DNA of 64,000 nt from Lachnospiraceae bacterium NE2001 (GCA_900110635.1 FOEK01000007.1:119629-183628); one strand, 5' to 3'. Shown: positions 42,057-52,124, counted from the first letter of the stretch. The notes: generated from the sequence alone by a model not told the origin. A program made the numbers and translations.

Positions 42057-42593
42057 TTAAACAAGCTCAAGGAATACTTCGAGTGCACCGTCACCTTTAC
42101 GCTGACCGATCTTAACGATTCTTGTGTATCCACCCTTACGACCTGCATACTTAACTGCATACTCATCAAAGAGCTTCTCTGTAAGGTCTACCTTCTTAGT
42201 AGCCTTCTTCTTACCCTCAGCATTCTCAGGAATCTCTGAAACAGGATAAAGAACCTTGAGCATCTCGCGGCGAGCATGAAGTCTTGAAGGCATATCCTTC
42301 TTAACTGTCTTCTCTACCTCATCGTAAACTGTAACTTTCTTACCGTCTACAACTTCCTTAACTCTCTTTCCGTCCTTGTCCTTACGAGCTTCCTTAGCCT
42401 TAACGGTGATTTCCTCGTAATTGTCCTTTTCCTTGATTGCAAGTGTGATAAGGTGCTCAGCAATCTTGCGAACTTCCTTAGCTCTTGAATCAGTTGTTCT
42501 AATCTTACCATTGAAGATAAGCTGTGTTACCTGGCTGCGAAGAAGTGCCTTTCTCTGGTCTGACTTCTTTCCAAGCTTTCTATACATTGCCAT
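42057..42593 (-). CDS. rplQ: 50S ribosomal protein L17
   Basis: 178 aa, longer than the usual 115-130. MYRKLGKKSDQRKALLRSQ and the C-terminal GYTRIVKIGQRKGDGAL are typical. The extra length is a charged middle insertion of about 55 residues (about 72-125). It is the last gene of the alpha operon; AAGGAGG lies upstream. Confidence 0.98.
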   Translation of the reverse strand: MAMYRKLGKKSDQRKALLRSQVTQLIFNGKIRTTDSRAKEVRKIAEHLITLAIKEKDNYEEITVKAKEARKDKDGKRVKEVVDGKKVTVYDEVEKTVKKDMPSRLHARREMLKVLYPVSEIPENAEGKKKATKKVDLTEKLFDEYAVKYAGRKGGYTRIVKIGQRKGDGALEVFLELV

Positions 42594-42725
42594 TTTAATT
42601 TCCTCCTTACCTACGGATAAACCGTGGTCTTCACTGTGCGTACTTTCTCCGCCGAAGAATAATCAAATATCCTTAAGCGCCTTCCGCGTGAGTGGTACTC
42701 CCGATATGATCGGGGCTAGTTACTA
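42594..42725 (-). promoter_or_regulatory. Structured rpoA-rplQ gap
   Basis: The 132-base gap holds a hairpin CCCGAT-ATG-ATCGGG (42700-42714) preceded on the minus strand by AACTAGC. The same motif is found in the gap before rpsM. Nothing else is visible. Confidence 0.45.
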
Positions 42726-43682
42726 TTACTCGCCTTCGTTAAGTGAAAGACCGAGTTCCTTAAGCTTAGCGAGAACTTCCTCAAGTGACTTACGGCCCAG
42801 GTTACGAACCTTCATCATCTCATCTGGAGTCTTACTGCAAAGCTCTTTAACTGTATTAATATTAGCTCTCTTGAGGCAGTTATATGAACGAACGCTGAGC
42901 TCAAGCTCATCAATGCTCATATCCTTAGCTGTTGACTCAGGAACCTCATCCTGCTTCTCAATGATGATAGTCTTATCTTTAACATTCTCAGAAAGATTGA
43001 TAAAGAGACCAAGATGCTCGCTAAGCACCTTTGCTGCATAGCTGACAGCATCATCTGGAGCAAGAGTTCCATTTGTGAATACATCAAGTGTAAGCTTGTC
43101 ATAATCTGTGATCTGACCAACACGAGTATTCTCAACTGTGAGGTTAACTCTCTCAACTGGTGTATAAATGGAATCTACAGCGATCACATCAATAGATGTC
43201 TCACGCTCTTTGTTCTTGTCGGCACTTACATAACCACGACCATTTGTGATAGTAAGCTCCATCTCAAGTCTAGCATCAGGCCCATTCAGATTAGCGATAA
43301 CAAGATCTGGATTAAGAATCTCAAGATCGCCATCTACGTGAATATCAGCTGCAGTAACAACCTTATCCCCTGAAGCCTCGATGTATCCAGTCTTAGTATC
43401 ATCATTTGATGAATTGTTCTTGATACAAAGCTCCTTAATGTTCATAACTATCTCAGTTACATCTTCCTTAACGCCAGGGATAGAGCTGAACTCATGAAGC
43501 ACGCCCTTAATCTTGACATAGCTTACTGCTGTTCCTGGAAGTGATGAAAGCATAACACGACGAAGTGAGTTACCGAGAGTTGTACCATAACCTCTCTCAA
43601 GTGGCTCAATGACGAATCTTCCATACTTGTTATCCTCTGACATCTCGTCTATAACTATTCTAGGCTTTTCAAATTCGAACAT
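42726..43682 (-). CDS. rpoA: RNA polymerase alpha subunit
   Basis: 318 aa. The N-terminal assembly domain has [31 protein letters not shown]. The C-terminal DNA- and factor-binding domain has [20 protein letters not shown] and the helix [15 protein letters not shown]. Full length. It follows rpsD. Confidence 0.99.
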   Translation of the reverse strand: MFEFEKPRIVIDEMSEDNKYGRFVIEPLERGYGTTLGNSLRRVMLSSLPGTAVSYVKIKGVLHEFSSIPGVKEDVTEIVMNIKELCIKNNSSNDDTKTGYIEASGDKVVTAADIHVDGDLEILNPDLVIANLNGPDARLEMELTITNGRGYVSADKNKERETSIDVIAVDSIYTPVERVNLTVENTRVGQITDYDKLTLDVFTNGTLAPDDAVSYAAKVLSEHLGLFINLSENVKDKTIIIEKQDEVPESTAKDMSIDELELSVRSYNCLKRANINTVKELCSKTPDEMMKVRNLGRKSLEEVLAKLKELGLSLNEGE

Positions 43683-43748
43683 TCATAACCTCCAAATTAT
43701 TAAAAACTGTATTATAGATATTGCATATTGCCTGCAATATGTCAAATA

Positions 43749-44342
43749 TTACTTTGAATACAGCTCGACTATAAGTGTCTCATTTACAGGAACATCAATC
43801 TGCTCTCTAAGAGGAATCTGTGATACCTTACCACTTAACTTCTCAGTATCAACCTCAAGCCATGCTGGAACAGCGATGTTAGCATTAGCTTCTACAATGT
43901 CCTTAAATCTCTGAAGAGACTTGCTCTTCTCCTTGATCTCGATTACGTCCTCAGGACTAACCTTGTATGATGGAATATTAACGATCTTTCCATTAACTGT
44001 AACGTGCTTGTGAGATACAACCTGTCTTGCCTCACGTCTTGTTCTAGCGAAACCAAGACGGAAGATAACGTTGTCAAGTCTCAGCTCAAGAAGCTGCATA
44101 AGGTTTGTACCTACCAGACCTGGCATTCTATCTGCCTTGTCAAACATATTACGGAAAGGCTTCTCCTGTACTCCGTATATAAACTTAGCCTTCTGCTTCT
44201 CACGAAGCTGAAGTCCATATTCACTTACTTTTCTCTGTCCTCTCATGTTCTTTCTATGAGATGTCTTGTTCACTCCAAGGAAGGAAGGCTCAAGGCCAAG
44301 TGATCTACATCTCTTAAGAACTGGTGTTCTATTAATTGCCAT
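43749..44342 (-). CDS. rpsD: 30S ribosomal protein S4
   Basis: 197 aa. It has RCRSLGLEPSFLGVNKTSHR, QLLELRLDNVIFRLGFARTRREARQ and the S4 RNA-binding fold. In Firmicutes S4 often represses its own mRNA. Confidence 0.99.
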   Translation of the reverse strand: MAINRTPVLKRCRSLGLEPSFLGVNKTSHRKNMRGQRKVSEYGLQLREKQKAKFIYGVQEKPFRNMFDKADRMPGLVGTNLMQLLELRLDNVIFRLGFARTRREARQVVSHKHVTVNGKIVNIPSYKVSPEDVIEIKEKSKSLQRFKDIVEANANIAVPAWLEVDTEKLSGKVSQIPLREQIDVPVNETLIVELYSK

Positions 44343-44360
44343 CTTAGCTTACCTCCTTAA

Positions 44361-44759
44361 TTAGACTCTTCTTCTCTTTGGTGGACGACATCCATTGTGT
44401 GGAACTGGAGTAACATCCTTAATTGAAAGAACCTGAAGACCACAAGCTGCAAGTGCTCTGATAGCAGCCTCACGACCTGTACCAGGTCCCTTAACCATAA
44501 CATCAATAGTACTGAGTCCATAAGGTGCAGCAGCCTTTGCAGCTGTCTCAGCTGCCATCTGAGCAGCGTAAGGTGTAGACTTCTTAGATCCTCTGAATCC
44601 AAGACCACCTGCACTAGCCCATGAGAGTGCATTACCTTCGGCATCAGTTAATGTTACGATAGTATTGTTAAATGACGCCTGAATGTGTGCCTGACCATGC
44701 TGCACACTACGTCTGTTACGCTTTTTAGTTACCTTTTTGGTAGCTCCTGACTTAGCCAT
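44361..44759 (-). CDS. rpsK: 30S ribosomal protein S11
   Basis: 132 aa. It has [40 protein letters not shown] and C-terminal [17 protein letters not shown]. Full length, 18 bases ahead of rpsD. Confidence 0.99.
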   Translation of the reverse strand: MAKSGATKKVTKKRNRRSVQHGQAHIQASFNNTIVTLTDAEGNALSWASAGGLGFRGSKKSTPYAAQMAAETAAKAAAPYGLSTIDVMVKGPGTGREAAIRALAACGLQVLSIKDVTPVPHNGCRPPKRRRV

Positions 44760-44790
44760 TAACTTATATCCTCCAAATCAATATATTACA

Positions 44791-45159
44791 TTACTTCTTC
44801 TTGTTAGCAACTGTCTTCTTAGGTCCCTTACGTGTACGAGCATTGTTCTTTGTGTTCTGTCCACGAACTGGAAGACCCTTTCTATGACGTATGCCTCGAT
44901 AGCAACCTATCTCCTGCAGACGCTTAATGTTAAGCGCTGTCTCACGTCTGAGATCACCTTCGACCTGAACGTTCTCATTGATGTAGTCACTCATCTTTCT
45001 AACTTCATCATCAGCAAGATCCTTTACTCTGGTATCTGGGTTAACACCAGTAGCCTCAAGGATTTTCTTAGCTGTTGTAAGACCGATACCATAGATATAG
45101 GTAAGACCGATCTCGATACGCTTGTCTCTAGGTAAATCTACTCCTGAAATACGAGCCAT
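44791..45159 (-). CDS. rpsM: 30S ribosomal protein S13
   Basis: 122 aa. It has [26 protein letters not shown] and [39 protein letters not shown] before MARISG selects 45159, five codons inside the longer frame. It follows the unusually long structured gap after rpmJ. Confidence 0.99.
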   Translation of the reverse strand: MARISGVDLPRDKRIEIGLTYIYGIGLTTAKKILEATGVNPDTRVKDLADDEVRKMSDYINENVQVEGDLRRETALNIKRLQEIGCYRGIRHRKGLPVRGQNTKNNARTRKGPKKTVANKKK

Positions 45160-45436
45160 TAATTCTACCTCCAAATTAATACTTAATGTTTCTGTTACTT
45201 AATCAGCCGCTATCCCGATAGTCGGGACTAGTTTCATCAGCATTAACGCGCTGATGACCGCGTTTTGTCCGTACCGGCATATCCGATACAAATTCCCTAC
45301 CTTACATCTAATTAATAATATGTAGATACTCATACTATCTCTTAAACCAGGTAGCAAACGCACAAATCAGGAAATTAAATTCCAAGTGGGCTAAACACCG
45401 GTTTTTAATCTCCTTGTCAAAATCGTAATATAATGA
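45160..45436 (-). promoter_or_regulatory. Long structured leader between rpmJ and rpsM
   Basis: The 277-base gap, where 10-30 bases are usual, holds two strong hairpins: TCATCAGC / GCTGATGA (45234-45257) and TCCCGA / TCGGGA (45213-45227). The GCTGA arm recurs closer to rpsM, so alternative pairings are possible. This marks the start of the alpha operon and may be a ribosomal-protein-responsive leader. Confidence 0.5.
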
Positions 45437-45550
45437 TTATCCTTGACGCTGTTTGTGCTTTGGATTTTCGCAGATAATAAGAATTCTGCCTTTTCTTTTA
45501 ATGATTTTGCACTTGTCGCAAATTGGTTTTACTGATGCGCGTACCTTCAT
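45437..45550 (-). CDS. rpmJ: 50S ribosomal protein L36
   Basis: A 37-aa ORF reads [20 protein letters not shown]...[17 protein letters not shown]. The C-x2-C, C and H zinc residues make this the C+ form. GGAAAGGAGAG lies before the ATG. The start is 45550 and the stop 45437. Confidence 0.98.
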   Translation of the reverse strand: MKVRASVKPICDKCKIIKRKGRILIICENPKHKQRQG

Positions 45551-45589
45551 TAAAATACTCTCCTTTCCAAAAGTGTCCTGCAAATGTCT

Positions 45590-45618
45590 ATTCTAACATT
45601 TATTAGTGCTGTATGCAA
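45590..45618 (-). promoter_or_regulatory. Internal promoter before rpmJ
   Basis: TTGCAT (45613-45618) and TAGAAT (45590-45595) are 17 bases apart on the minus strand, with an extended TG. The flank AAAAAGTCCTTGCAT is shared with the S10 promoter at 57718-57746. Confidence 0.75.
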
Positions 45619-45655
45619 GGACTTTTTGAAGCAATATTAAGTAAATTATATCAAT

Positions 45656-45874
45656 TTACTTTGCTCTCCAAGTAATTCTTCCCTTTGAGAGATCATATGG
45701 TGACAGTACTACTGTAACCTTATCTCCAGGTAATATCTTGATGTAGTTCATACGAAGCTTGCCACTGATGTGAGCCAGTATCTCATGGCCATTCTCAAGC
45801 TGTACCATAAACATGGCATTTGGAAGCTTCTCTAATACTACGCCTTCGCACTCAATCTCGTCAGTTTTGGACAT
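45656..45874 (-). CDS. infA: Translation initiation factor IF-1
   Basis: 72 aa, OB fold: [39 protein letters not shown] and [13 protein letters not shown]. Normal length. It follows adk directly; the usual map gene between them is missing. Confidence 0.99.
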   Translation of the reverse strand: MSKTDEIECEGVVLEKLPNAMFMVQLENGHEILAHISGKLRMNYIKILPGDKVTVVLSPYDLSKGRITWRAK

Positions 45875-45893
45875 ATGTTCACTCCTTTAAAAA

Positions 45894-46535
45894 TTAACCA
45901 AGTATTGCTGTAATATCAGCAAATACGTCTTCAAGTGACTTGGTTCCATCTATATTCTTTACTAATCCCTTTCCGTCATAGTAATCAATAAGTGGCTGTG
46001 TCTGCTCGTGATAAACTGAAAGTCTGTTAAGAACTGTTTCAGGCTTATCATCATCTCTCTGAATAAGCTCGCTGCCGCAATTATCACAGATACCTTCTGT
46101 CTTAGGTGCATTGTACTTGATGTGGTATGTTGCTCCACACTTAACGCAAGCACGTCTACCTGACATACGGTTTACTATATTCTCATCTGGAACATCAACG
46201 TTGATTGCATAGTCTACTGACTCACCAGCCTCTGCCAGTGCAGCGTCAAGAGCCTCTGCCTGTGGTATAGTTCTTGGGAAACCATCAAGAACATAACCAT
46301 TTGCGCAATCATCCTGATGTATACGGTCGATTACAAGATCAACAACGAGTGAATCAGGAACAAGCTCTCCTCTATCCATATAACCCTTAGCTTTCTGACC
46401 AAGCTCTGTACCATTCTTAATATTTGCTCTGAAGATATCTCCAGTTGAAATGTGTGGCACATTATACTTGTTACAAATCATATCAGCCTGTGTACCCTTC
46501 CCGGCACCAGGAGCTCCAAGCATTATAATCTTCAT
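45894..46535 (-). CDS. adk: Adenylate kinase
   Basis: The 213-aa enzyme interconverts ATP + AMP and 2 ADP. It has P-loop [14 protein letters not shown] site [13 protein letters not shown], and a zinc-binding lid with CVKC and CDNC, as in Gram-positives. Located after secY. Confidence 0.99.
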   Translation of the reverse strand: MKIIMLGAPGAGKGTQADMICNKYNVPHISTGDIFRANIKNGTELGQKAKGYMDRGELVPDSLVVDLVIDRIHQDDCANGYVLDGFPRTIPQAEALDAALAEAGESVDYAINVDVPDENIVNRMSGRRACVKCGATYHIKYNAPKTEGICDNCGSELIQRDDDKPETVLNRLSVYHEQTQPLIDYYDGKGLVKNIDGTKSLEDVFADITAILG

Positions 46536-46575
46536 ATATACCCCTTTCTAGATAAAACACATATAGACACCTTAA

Positions 46576-46629
46576 GACACCTCATCTGCCCTTCGGGCAC
46601 CTTCCCTCTAGGGGAAGGCTTGAGGTGTC
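46576..46629. repeat. ACACCTCATC repeat element, complete copy C
   Basis: The 54-base element has terminal inverted repeats GACACCTCA / TGAGGTGTC, an internal hairpin GCCCTTCGGGC and CTTCCCTCTAGGGGAAG. It sits between secY and adk and gives the full structure of the copies at 14331 and 16844. It looks like a very small palindromic mobile element. Confidence 0.85.
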
Positions 46630-46655
46630 CAAGTAATCTAGTCAAAATGACTTAT

Positions 46656-47975
46656 TTAGCTGTTAAGGAATCCTGAATAGTTACGTACTATCATCTTGGA
46701 CTCGATCTGCTTGATTGTCTCTATGATAACACCACAGATAATGATGAGTGATGTACCACCAAATGAAACATCTGCACTAAATCTTCCGTTAAAGAAGATA
46801 GGTATGATAGCTACGATGATAAGTCCGATAGCACCAATAATAACTATGTAATTCAGTATCTTATTCAGGTAATCCTGTGTTGATTTACCAGGTCTGATAC
46901 CAGGAACAAATCCACCCTGCTTCTTCAGGTTATTTGCTATCTCCATTGGATTAAATGAAATTGATGTATAGAAGTATGCGAAGAAGATAACAAGAGCGAT
47001 ATACAGAACAAGTCCGATATATGCCCAAGGATATCCAGGTCTGAACCAATAATTTGTATTCAGTCCTTCAAATATCTTAGCTACAACCTGATTCTTAATA
47101 TTTACGTTGAAGAGGTTGGTGATGATTGATGGTATTGACATAAGCGTTGATGCGAAGATAATTGGCATAACGTTACCAGTATTCACCTTAAGTGGAATAT
47201 GGGATGTATTACCACCAACCTGACGTCTGCCCTGAACCTTCTGTGCATATGATACAGGTATTCTTCTCTCAGCATCATTCAGAAGAACTGTAAGGATAGT
47301 TGTAAGAACAACTACACCAATAATGATGATTGAAGCAAATATCATATTTACAACTGCCTTACCCTTTACAAACATATTGAAAAGGTTAACAAAGTCGTTA
47401 GGCATACGTGACACGATATTGATAAGAAGTATGATAGATACTCCGTTACCAACACCTCTCTCAGTGATTCTCTCACCAAGCCACATAACAAATGTACTAC
47501 CTGCAGTAAGGCAGATAACGATAACTGCTACTGACAGGAAATTATACTCATAAAGAAGTCCTGAACGACCGAATCCGATAGAAAGGCCAAGTGCTTCGAT
47601 AATAGCGAGAGCAACTGAAACCATTCTTGTAATGGCGGTCATCTTCTTACGGCCTTCATTACCATCCTTCTGCATCTCCTCAAGTGCTGGAATAGCAATC
47701 GTGAGGAGCTGAATGATGATGGATGATGTGATATATGGCGTTACTGAAAGTGCGAATATCGACATTCTCTGGAATGATCCACCAGTAAATGAATCGAGAA
47801 GTGAATTAGCACCATCACCAAGATTATTTGCAAAGTAGTTGGAAAGCTTGGATGTGTCAACACCTGGTGTAGGGATGAGGGAACCAAGCCTAACAACGAT
47901 GAGCATTAAAAATGTAAATATAAGACCATTTCTAATCTCTTTTACTTTAAACGCATCTCTAATGGTTTTAAACAT
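46656..47975 (-). CDS. secY: Preprotein translocase subunit SecY
   Basis: 439 aa with ten membrane helices. It has GLIFTFLMLIVVRLGSLIPTPGV, the plug region and WLGERITERGVGNGVSIIL, and ends IESKMIVRNYSGFLNS. It follows rplO. Confidence 0.99.
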   Translation of the reverse strand: MFKTIRDAFKVKEIRNGLIFTFLMLIVVRLGSLIPTPGVDTSKLSNYFANNLGDGANSLLDSFTGGSFQRMSIFALSVTPYITSSIIIQLLTIAIPALEEMQKDGNEGRKKMTAITRMVSVALAIIEALGLSIGFGRSGLLYEYNFLSVAVIVICLTAGSTFVMWLGERITERGVGNGVSIILLINIVSRMPNDFVNLFNMFVKGKAVVNMIFASIIIIGVVVLTTILTVLLNDAERRIPVSYAQKVQGRRQVGGNTSHIPLKVNTGNVMPIIFASTLMSIPSIITNLFNVNIKNQVVAKIFEGLNTNYWFRPGYPWAYIGLVLYIALVIFFAYFYTSISFNPMEIANNLKKQGGFVPGIRPGKSTQDYLNKILNYIVIIGAIGLIIVAIIPIFFNGRFSADVSFGGTSLIIICGVIIETIKQIESKMIVRNYSGFLNS

Positions 47976-47976
47976 A

Positions 47977-48417
47977 TTAGTTTACCTCAAATGTTCCGCC
48001 TGCAGCTTCGATCTTCTCTACAGCTGTCTTACTAGCTCCAGCAAGCTTTACTGTAAGCTTCTTGGTAAGTTCTCCATTTCCTAAAACTTTTACACCGTCT
48101 CTTGGGTTCTTAACAAGACCAGCGTCCTTAAGTGCTCCGTTATCTACAGTTGCACCATCCTCAAATCTGTTAAGATCTGAAACATTGATTGAGATGATGA
48201 ACTTAGAGTTTCTGCACTTGAAGCCTCTCTTAGGAATACGTCTGAAGAGTGGCATCTGACCACCTTCGAAACCAGGTCTTGGTGCACCTGAACGTGCCTT
48301 CTGACCCTTATGTCCCTTACCGGCTGTTTTTCCATTTCCTGAACCGTGACCACGTCCACGTCTGAAGTCATCACGTGTTACTGCACCTTCATTTGGTGCG
48401 AGAGTTGATAAATTCAT
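47977..48417 (-). CDS. rplO: 50S ribosomal protein L15
   Basis: 146 aa. It has the Gly/Arg-rich RGRGHGSGNGKTAGKGHKGQ and GFEGGQMPLFRRIPKRGF. One base separates it from secY. Confidence 0.99.
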   Translation of the reverse strand: MNLSTLAPNEGAVTRDDFRRGRGHGSGNGKTAGKGHKGQKARSGAPRPGFEGGQMPLFRRIPKRGFKCRNSKFIISINVSDLNRFEDGATVDNGALKDAGLVKNPRDGVKVLGNGELTKKLTVKLAGASKTAVEKIEAAGGTFEVN

Positions 48418-48430
48418 CCTGCGGGTCCTC

Positions 48431-48610
48431 CTATTCTTCTACCTTAAGTAAATACTCTACCTGCTTAATCATTCCCTTTGTAGCAGCGTTGTTAGGAAGC
48501 TCAACAGTTTTGTTAACCTTCTTGAGGCCAAGAGCCTCAACTGTACGCTTATGCTTTGGAATGCAGCCTATAGGTGATTTAACTAATGTTACTTTTAATG
48601 TATCTGCCAT
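48431..48610 (-). CDS. rpmD: 50S ribosomal protein L30
   Basis: A 59-aa ORF reads [20 protein letters not shown], then ...[20 protein letters not shown] and ends EYLLKVEE. It follows rpsE and precedes rplO as usual. Confidence 0.98.
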   Translation of the reverse strand: MADTLKVTLVKSPIGCIPKHKRTVEALGLKKVNKTVELPNNAATKGMIKQVEYLLKVEE

Positions 48611-48623
48611 CTGTCTCTACCTC

Positions 48624-49133
48624 CTAGTTAAGAATCTCAGCTACAGACTTACCACGAAGTCTAGCGATTTCTTCTGGATCCTGAATGGCCTTAAGTCCCT
48701 CGATTGTAGCAAGAACTACGTTCTGCTTGTTGTTTGAACCAAGTGACTTAGTACGTATGTTCTTGTATCCTGCAAGCTCAAGCACGCTACGTGCAGGACC
48801 ACCTGCGATGATACCAGTACCTTCTGGAGCAGACTTAAGAAGTACCTTAGCACTTCCGAACTCGCCTGTATATCCATAAGGAATACTTCCATTCTCATTT
48901 ATAGGAACAGCTACCATCTTCTTGATAGCATCTTCCTTAGCTTTTCTAATTGCCTCTGGAATCTCGGCTGCTTTACCGATACCAGCACCTACGTGACCAT
49001 TACGATCACCTACAACGATAAGTGCTGAGAATCTCATATTACGTCCACCCTTAACAACCTTGGTTACACGCTTGATAGCAACTACATTATCAAAGAGCTC
49101 CATCTGGCTTACATCTATCTTTGTATGCTTCAT
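48624..49133 (-). CDS. rpsE: 30S ribosomal protein S5
   Basis: 169 aa. It has [22 protein letters not shown] and [32 protein letters not shown] before MKHTKID selects 49133 rather than the farther start at 49229, which lies inside rplR. Confidence 0.99.
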   Translation of the reverse strand: MKHTKIDVSQMELFDNVVAIKRVTKVVKGGRNMRFSALIVVGDRNGHVGAGIGKAAEIPEAIRKAKEDAIKKMVAVPINENGSIPYGYTGEFGSAKVLLKSAPEGTGIIAGGPARSVLELAGYKNIRTKSLGSNNKQNVVLATIEGLKAIQDPEEIARLRGKSVAEILN

Positions 49134-49149
49134 TACGACGTCCTCCTTA

Positions 49150-49518
49150 TTAGAATACCAGGCCAGCTTCTCTAGCTGCCTCAGCGAGGGCCTTAACCTT
49201 ACCAGTGTAGATAAAGCCACCTCTGTCAAATACTACTTCTTTGATATCTGCTGCAAGTGCTCTCTCAGCAATTACCTTACCAACATATGCTGCTGCATCT
49301 ATGTTATTTGTCTTCTCAAGCTCTGAAGCAATACTCTTCTCGACTGTTGAAGCAGAAACGATTGTCTTACCAACGGTATCGTCAATAACCTGAGCATACA
49401 CATGATTATTACTTCTATATACAGCAAGTCTTGGTCTTTCAGTTGTACCACTGAAACGATTTCTAATCTTTAAATGCTTCTTCTGACGAATAACATTTCT
49501 TGATTCCTTGTTAATCAT
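49150..49518 (-). CDS. rplR: 50S ribosomal protein L18
   Basis: 122 aa. It has [23 protein letters not shown] and the C-terminal [24 protein letters not shown]. Full length. Confidence 0.99.
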   Translation of the reverse strand: MINKESRNVIRQKKHLKIRNRFSGTTERPRLAVYRSNNHVYAQVIDDTVGKTIVSASTVEKSIASELEKTNNIDAAAYVGKVIAERALAADIKEVVFDRGGFIYTGKVKALAEAAREAGLVF

Positions 49519-49536
49519 AGTTTACTCTCCCTTTCC

Positions 49537-50076
49537 TTACTTCTTACCAGTCTTACCGACTTTACGTCTGATTACTTCGTAATCGTACTTGATACCCTTG
49601 CCCTTGTATGGCTCTGGAGCTCTTGTTGAACGAATCTCTGCAGCATACTGTCCAACCTTCTCCTTATCGATACCAGCTACGATAATCTTGTTATCTTCTA
49701 CTGTTGTCTCAAGTCCTTCTGGATCCTCCATCTCTACTGGATGTGAATATCCAAGGTTAAGAACAAGCTTCTTGCCCTGCTTTGAAGCTCTGTAACCAAC
49801 ACCGTTAACCTCAAGAGTCTTCTTATATCCTTCTGTAACACCAATAATCATGTTGTTAAGAAGTGTTCTTGTAAGACCGTGAAGTGCTCTGTTTCTCTTA
49901 AGATCATTAGGTCTTGATACTGTGATAACATCACCGTCCATCTTGATCTCCATCTCTGGAGCAAGATTACGTGAAAGCTCACCCTTAGGACCCTTGACCG
50001 TCACCTTATTATTTTCTGCTATATCTACTGTTACGCCAGCAGGTACAGCGATAGGCATTTTACCGATACGTGACAT
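49537..50076 (-). CDS. rplF: 50S ribosomal protein L6
   Basis: 179 aa. It has [15 protein letters not shown] and the C-terminal [26 protein letters not shown], typical of the family. Confidence 0.99.
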   Translation of the reverse strand: MSRIGKMPIAVPAGVTVDIAENNKVTVKGPKGELSRNLAPEMEIKMDGDVITVSRPNDLKRNRALHGLTRTLLNNMIIGVTEGYKKTLEVNGVGYRASKQGKKLVLNLGYSHPVEMEDPEGLETTVEDNKIIVAGIDKEKVGQYAAEIRSTRAPEPYKGKGIKYDYEVIRRKVGKTGKK

Positions 50077-50116
50077 TTGCCTTTCCTCCTATTATTTATA
50101 TGCGAAAGAAGTAATC

Positions 50117-50518
50117 TTACCAAATATAAGCAAGTACTTCTCCTCCAACGTTCTCTTTTCTAGCTTCCTTATCAGTAAGGACGCCCTTGTTTGTTGAAAT
50201 GATAGCTGTACCCATTCCTCCAAGTACCTTTGGAAGATTCTCTGTGTCAGCATAGATTCTAAGTCCTGGCTTAGATATTCTCTTAAGGCCTCTAAGAACC
50301 TTCTCGTTCTTATCCTTACCATACTTAAGTGTAATTCTTATTACGTCGAAGTTTCCTTCTTTTACAGTTTCAACGGCACTAACGTATCCCTCATCAAGAA
50401 GGATCTTAGCAATCGCCTGCTTCATCTTAGATGCAGGTATATCTACTGTATCATGCTTCGCAGTATTTGCATTACGGATTCTTGTAAGCATATCTGCAAT
50501 TGGATCGCTTGTTGCCAT
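50117..50518 (-). CDS. rpsH: 30S ribosomal protein S8
   Basis: 133 aa. It has [20 protein letters not shown] and GGEVLAYIW at the end. GGAGGTAATAAA selects 50518; the longer frame would run back into the structured gap. S8 is an autoregulator of this operon in E. coli, which makes the gap upstream of interest. Confidence 0.99.
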   Translation of the reverse strand: MATSDPIADMLTRIRNANTAKHDTVDIPASKMKQAIAKILLDEGYVSAVETVKEGNFDVIRITLKYGKDKNEKVLRGLKRISKPGLRIYADTENLPKVLGGMGTAIISTNKGVLTDKEARKENVGGEVLAYIW

Positions 50519-50548
50519 TTTTATTACCTCCATTAATTTTATAACAGC

Positions 50549-50667
50549 AAAGTTTACGCCGCCTGCCCGTAAAGGCACTCAGGTGCCTTCACGGCACCGC
50601 GGCTTACTACGGAAAACCTTCGGTTTTCCTAATGTCCCCGATTTGCTATTAGCAAATCGTGAACTTT
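50549..50667 (-). promoter_or_regulatory. Branched RNA candidate between rpsN and rpsH
   Basis: An outer stem pairs 50549-50558 with 50658-50667 (9 of 10 pairs in RNA), starting in the rpsN stop codon. It encloses three hairpins: 50565-50595 (AAGGCAC / GTGCCTT extended by CCGT / ACGG), 50611-50629 (GGAAAACC / GGTTTTCC) and 50640-50658 (GATTTGCT / AGCAAATC, sharing one base with the outer stem). The shape is a four-way junction, 31 bases before the S8 start codon. Confidence 0.6.
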
Positions 50668-50851
50668 ACCAGCTTGACTTCTTAACGCCTGGAATATCGC
50701 CATTGTAAGCAAGTTCTCTGAAACATACTCTGCATATACCATATTTTCTAAGATATGCATGTGGTCTACCACAGATCTTGCAACGTGTATATTCTCTTGT
50801 AGAGAACTTCTGCTTTCTCTGCTGCTTTACTTTCATAGCTGTCTTAGCCAT
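50666..50851 (-). CDS. rpsN: 30S ribosomal protein S14, zinc type
   Basis: 61 aa, type Z length. It has [20 protein letters not shown] and the two zinc pairs CKIC and CRVC. GGAGGAAGAAACT selects 50851; the longer frame from 50917 runs through rplE. Confidence 0.99.
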   Translation of the reverse strand: MAKTAMKVKQQRKQKFSTREYTRCKICGRPHAYLRKYGICRVCFRELAYNGDIPGVKKSSW

Positions 50852-50864
50852 AGTTTCTTCCTCC

Positions 50865-51404
50865 TTACTTCTTGAATGGCATACCGAAGAGTCTGAGAAG
50901 CTCTCTTGCCTCTTCATCTGTCTGTGCAGTAGTTACGAAAATGATATCCATTCCCCTAACCTTGTCTACCTTGTCATACTCAATCTCAGGGAAGATAATC
51001 TGCTCCTTGATACCAAGTGCATAATTACCTCTACCGTCAAATGACTCAGCGCTTACACCACGGAAGTCACGAACTCGTGGAAGTGCAAGATTGATAAGTC
51101 TATCTGCAAACTCATACATTCTCTCGCCACGAAGTGTAACCTTACATCCGATAGGCATGCCTTCACGAAGCTTGAAGTTAGCTACTGACTTCTTAGCCTT
51201 AGTAATAACTGGCTTCTGACCTGAAATAGTTGTCAGATCCTTAACTGCTGATTCCATGATCTTGCTATTCTCTTTAGCCTCACCAACACCCATGTTGATG
51301 ACAATCTTCTCTAATCTTGGAACCTGCATAACATTCTTGTAGCCGAACTTGTCGGTCATTGCTTTCATGATTTCATTCTTGTAATCGTCTCTTAATCTAC
51401 TCAA
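50865..51404 (-). CDS. rplE: 50S ribosomal protein L5
   Basis: 179 aa. It has [17 protein letters not shown] and [20 protein letters not shown], and binds 5S rRNA. It follows rplX. Confidence 0.99.
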   Translation of the reverse strand: MSRLRDDYKNEIMKAMTDKFGYKNVMQVPRLEKIVINMGVGEAKENSKIMESAVKDLTTISGQKPVITKAKKSVANFKLREGMPIGCKVTLRGERMYEFADRLINLALPRVRDFRGVSAESFDGRGNYALGIKEQIIFPEIEYDKVDKVRGMDIIFVTTAQTDEEARELLRLFGMPFKK

Positions 51405-51425
51405 TGCTTTCTCCTCCTTCCAAGA

Positions 51426-51743
51426 TTAGTCGATGTTCTCGAGCTTGCCATTAACCTTGGCTACTCTCTTCTTATCCTTACCTTCACCTGTAAAGCCAAC
51501 TCTTACAGCCTTACCCTTGTAAAGGTACATAACATTTGAAATATCAATAGGTGCTTCTCTCTCGATGATACCACCGTTCTGATTCTGATAGCTTGGCTTG
51601 CTGTGCTTGAATACCATGTTTACACCTTCAACAAGCACCTTACCGTTCTTAGCATCTACGCTGAGAACCTTGCCTTCCTTATCCTTATCTTTTCCGGCAA
51701 TAACTTTTACAAGGTCACCCTTCTTAATCTTTGATGTTGCCAC
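51426..51743 (-). CDS. rplX: 50S ribosomal protein L24
   Basis: 105 aa, KOW domain: KKGDLVKVIAGKDKDKEGKVL and GGIIEREAPIDISNVM. Full length. Confidence 0.99.
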   Translation of the reverse strand: MATSKIKKGDLVKVIAGKDKDKEGKVLSVDAKNGKVLVEGVNMVFKHSKPSYQNQNGGIIEREAPIDISNVMYLYKGKAVRVGFTGEGKDKKRVAKVNGKLENID

Positions 51744-51755
51744 GATGCTACCTCC

Positions 51756-52124
51756 TTAAAGTACTTCAGGTGCAAGTGAGATGATCTTCATGAACTTCTT
51801 ATCACGAAGCTCTCTTGCAACTGGTCCGAATATACGTGTTCCTCTTGGATTATTATCATCCTTGATAATAACTGCAGCGTTCTCGTCAAATCTGATGTAG
51901 CTTCCGTCCTTACGGTGTGAGCCGTGCTTTGTACGAACTACAACAGCCTTAACAACATCGCCCTTCTTTACTGCGCCACCTGGTGTAGCTTCCTTAACTG
52001 TAGCTACGATGATGTCGCCGATATTAGCATATCTTCTAGTTGAACCGCCAAGTACTCTGATGCAAAGAAGCTCCTTAGCACCTGTATTGTCGGCAACCTT
52101 AAGTCTTGATTCCTGCTGTATCAT
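51756..52124 (-). CDS. rplN: 50S ribosomal protein L14
   Basis: 122 aa. It has [20 protein letters not shown] and the C-terminal [23 protein letters not shown]. First gene of the spc segment. Confidence 0.99.
   Translation of the reverse strand: MIQQESRLKVADNTGAKELLCIRVLGGSTRRYANIGDIIVATVKEATPGGAVKKGDVVKAVVVRTKHGSHRKDGSYIRFDENAAVIIKDDNNPRGTRIFGPVARELRDKKFMKIISLAPEVL

Noticed and set aside
42421..43041. 206-aa plus-strand ORF across rplQ and rpoA
   Set aside because: It is antisense to two certain genes and low in complexity, so it is a shadow frame.
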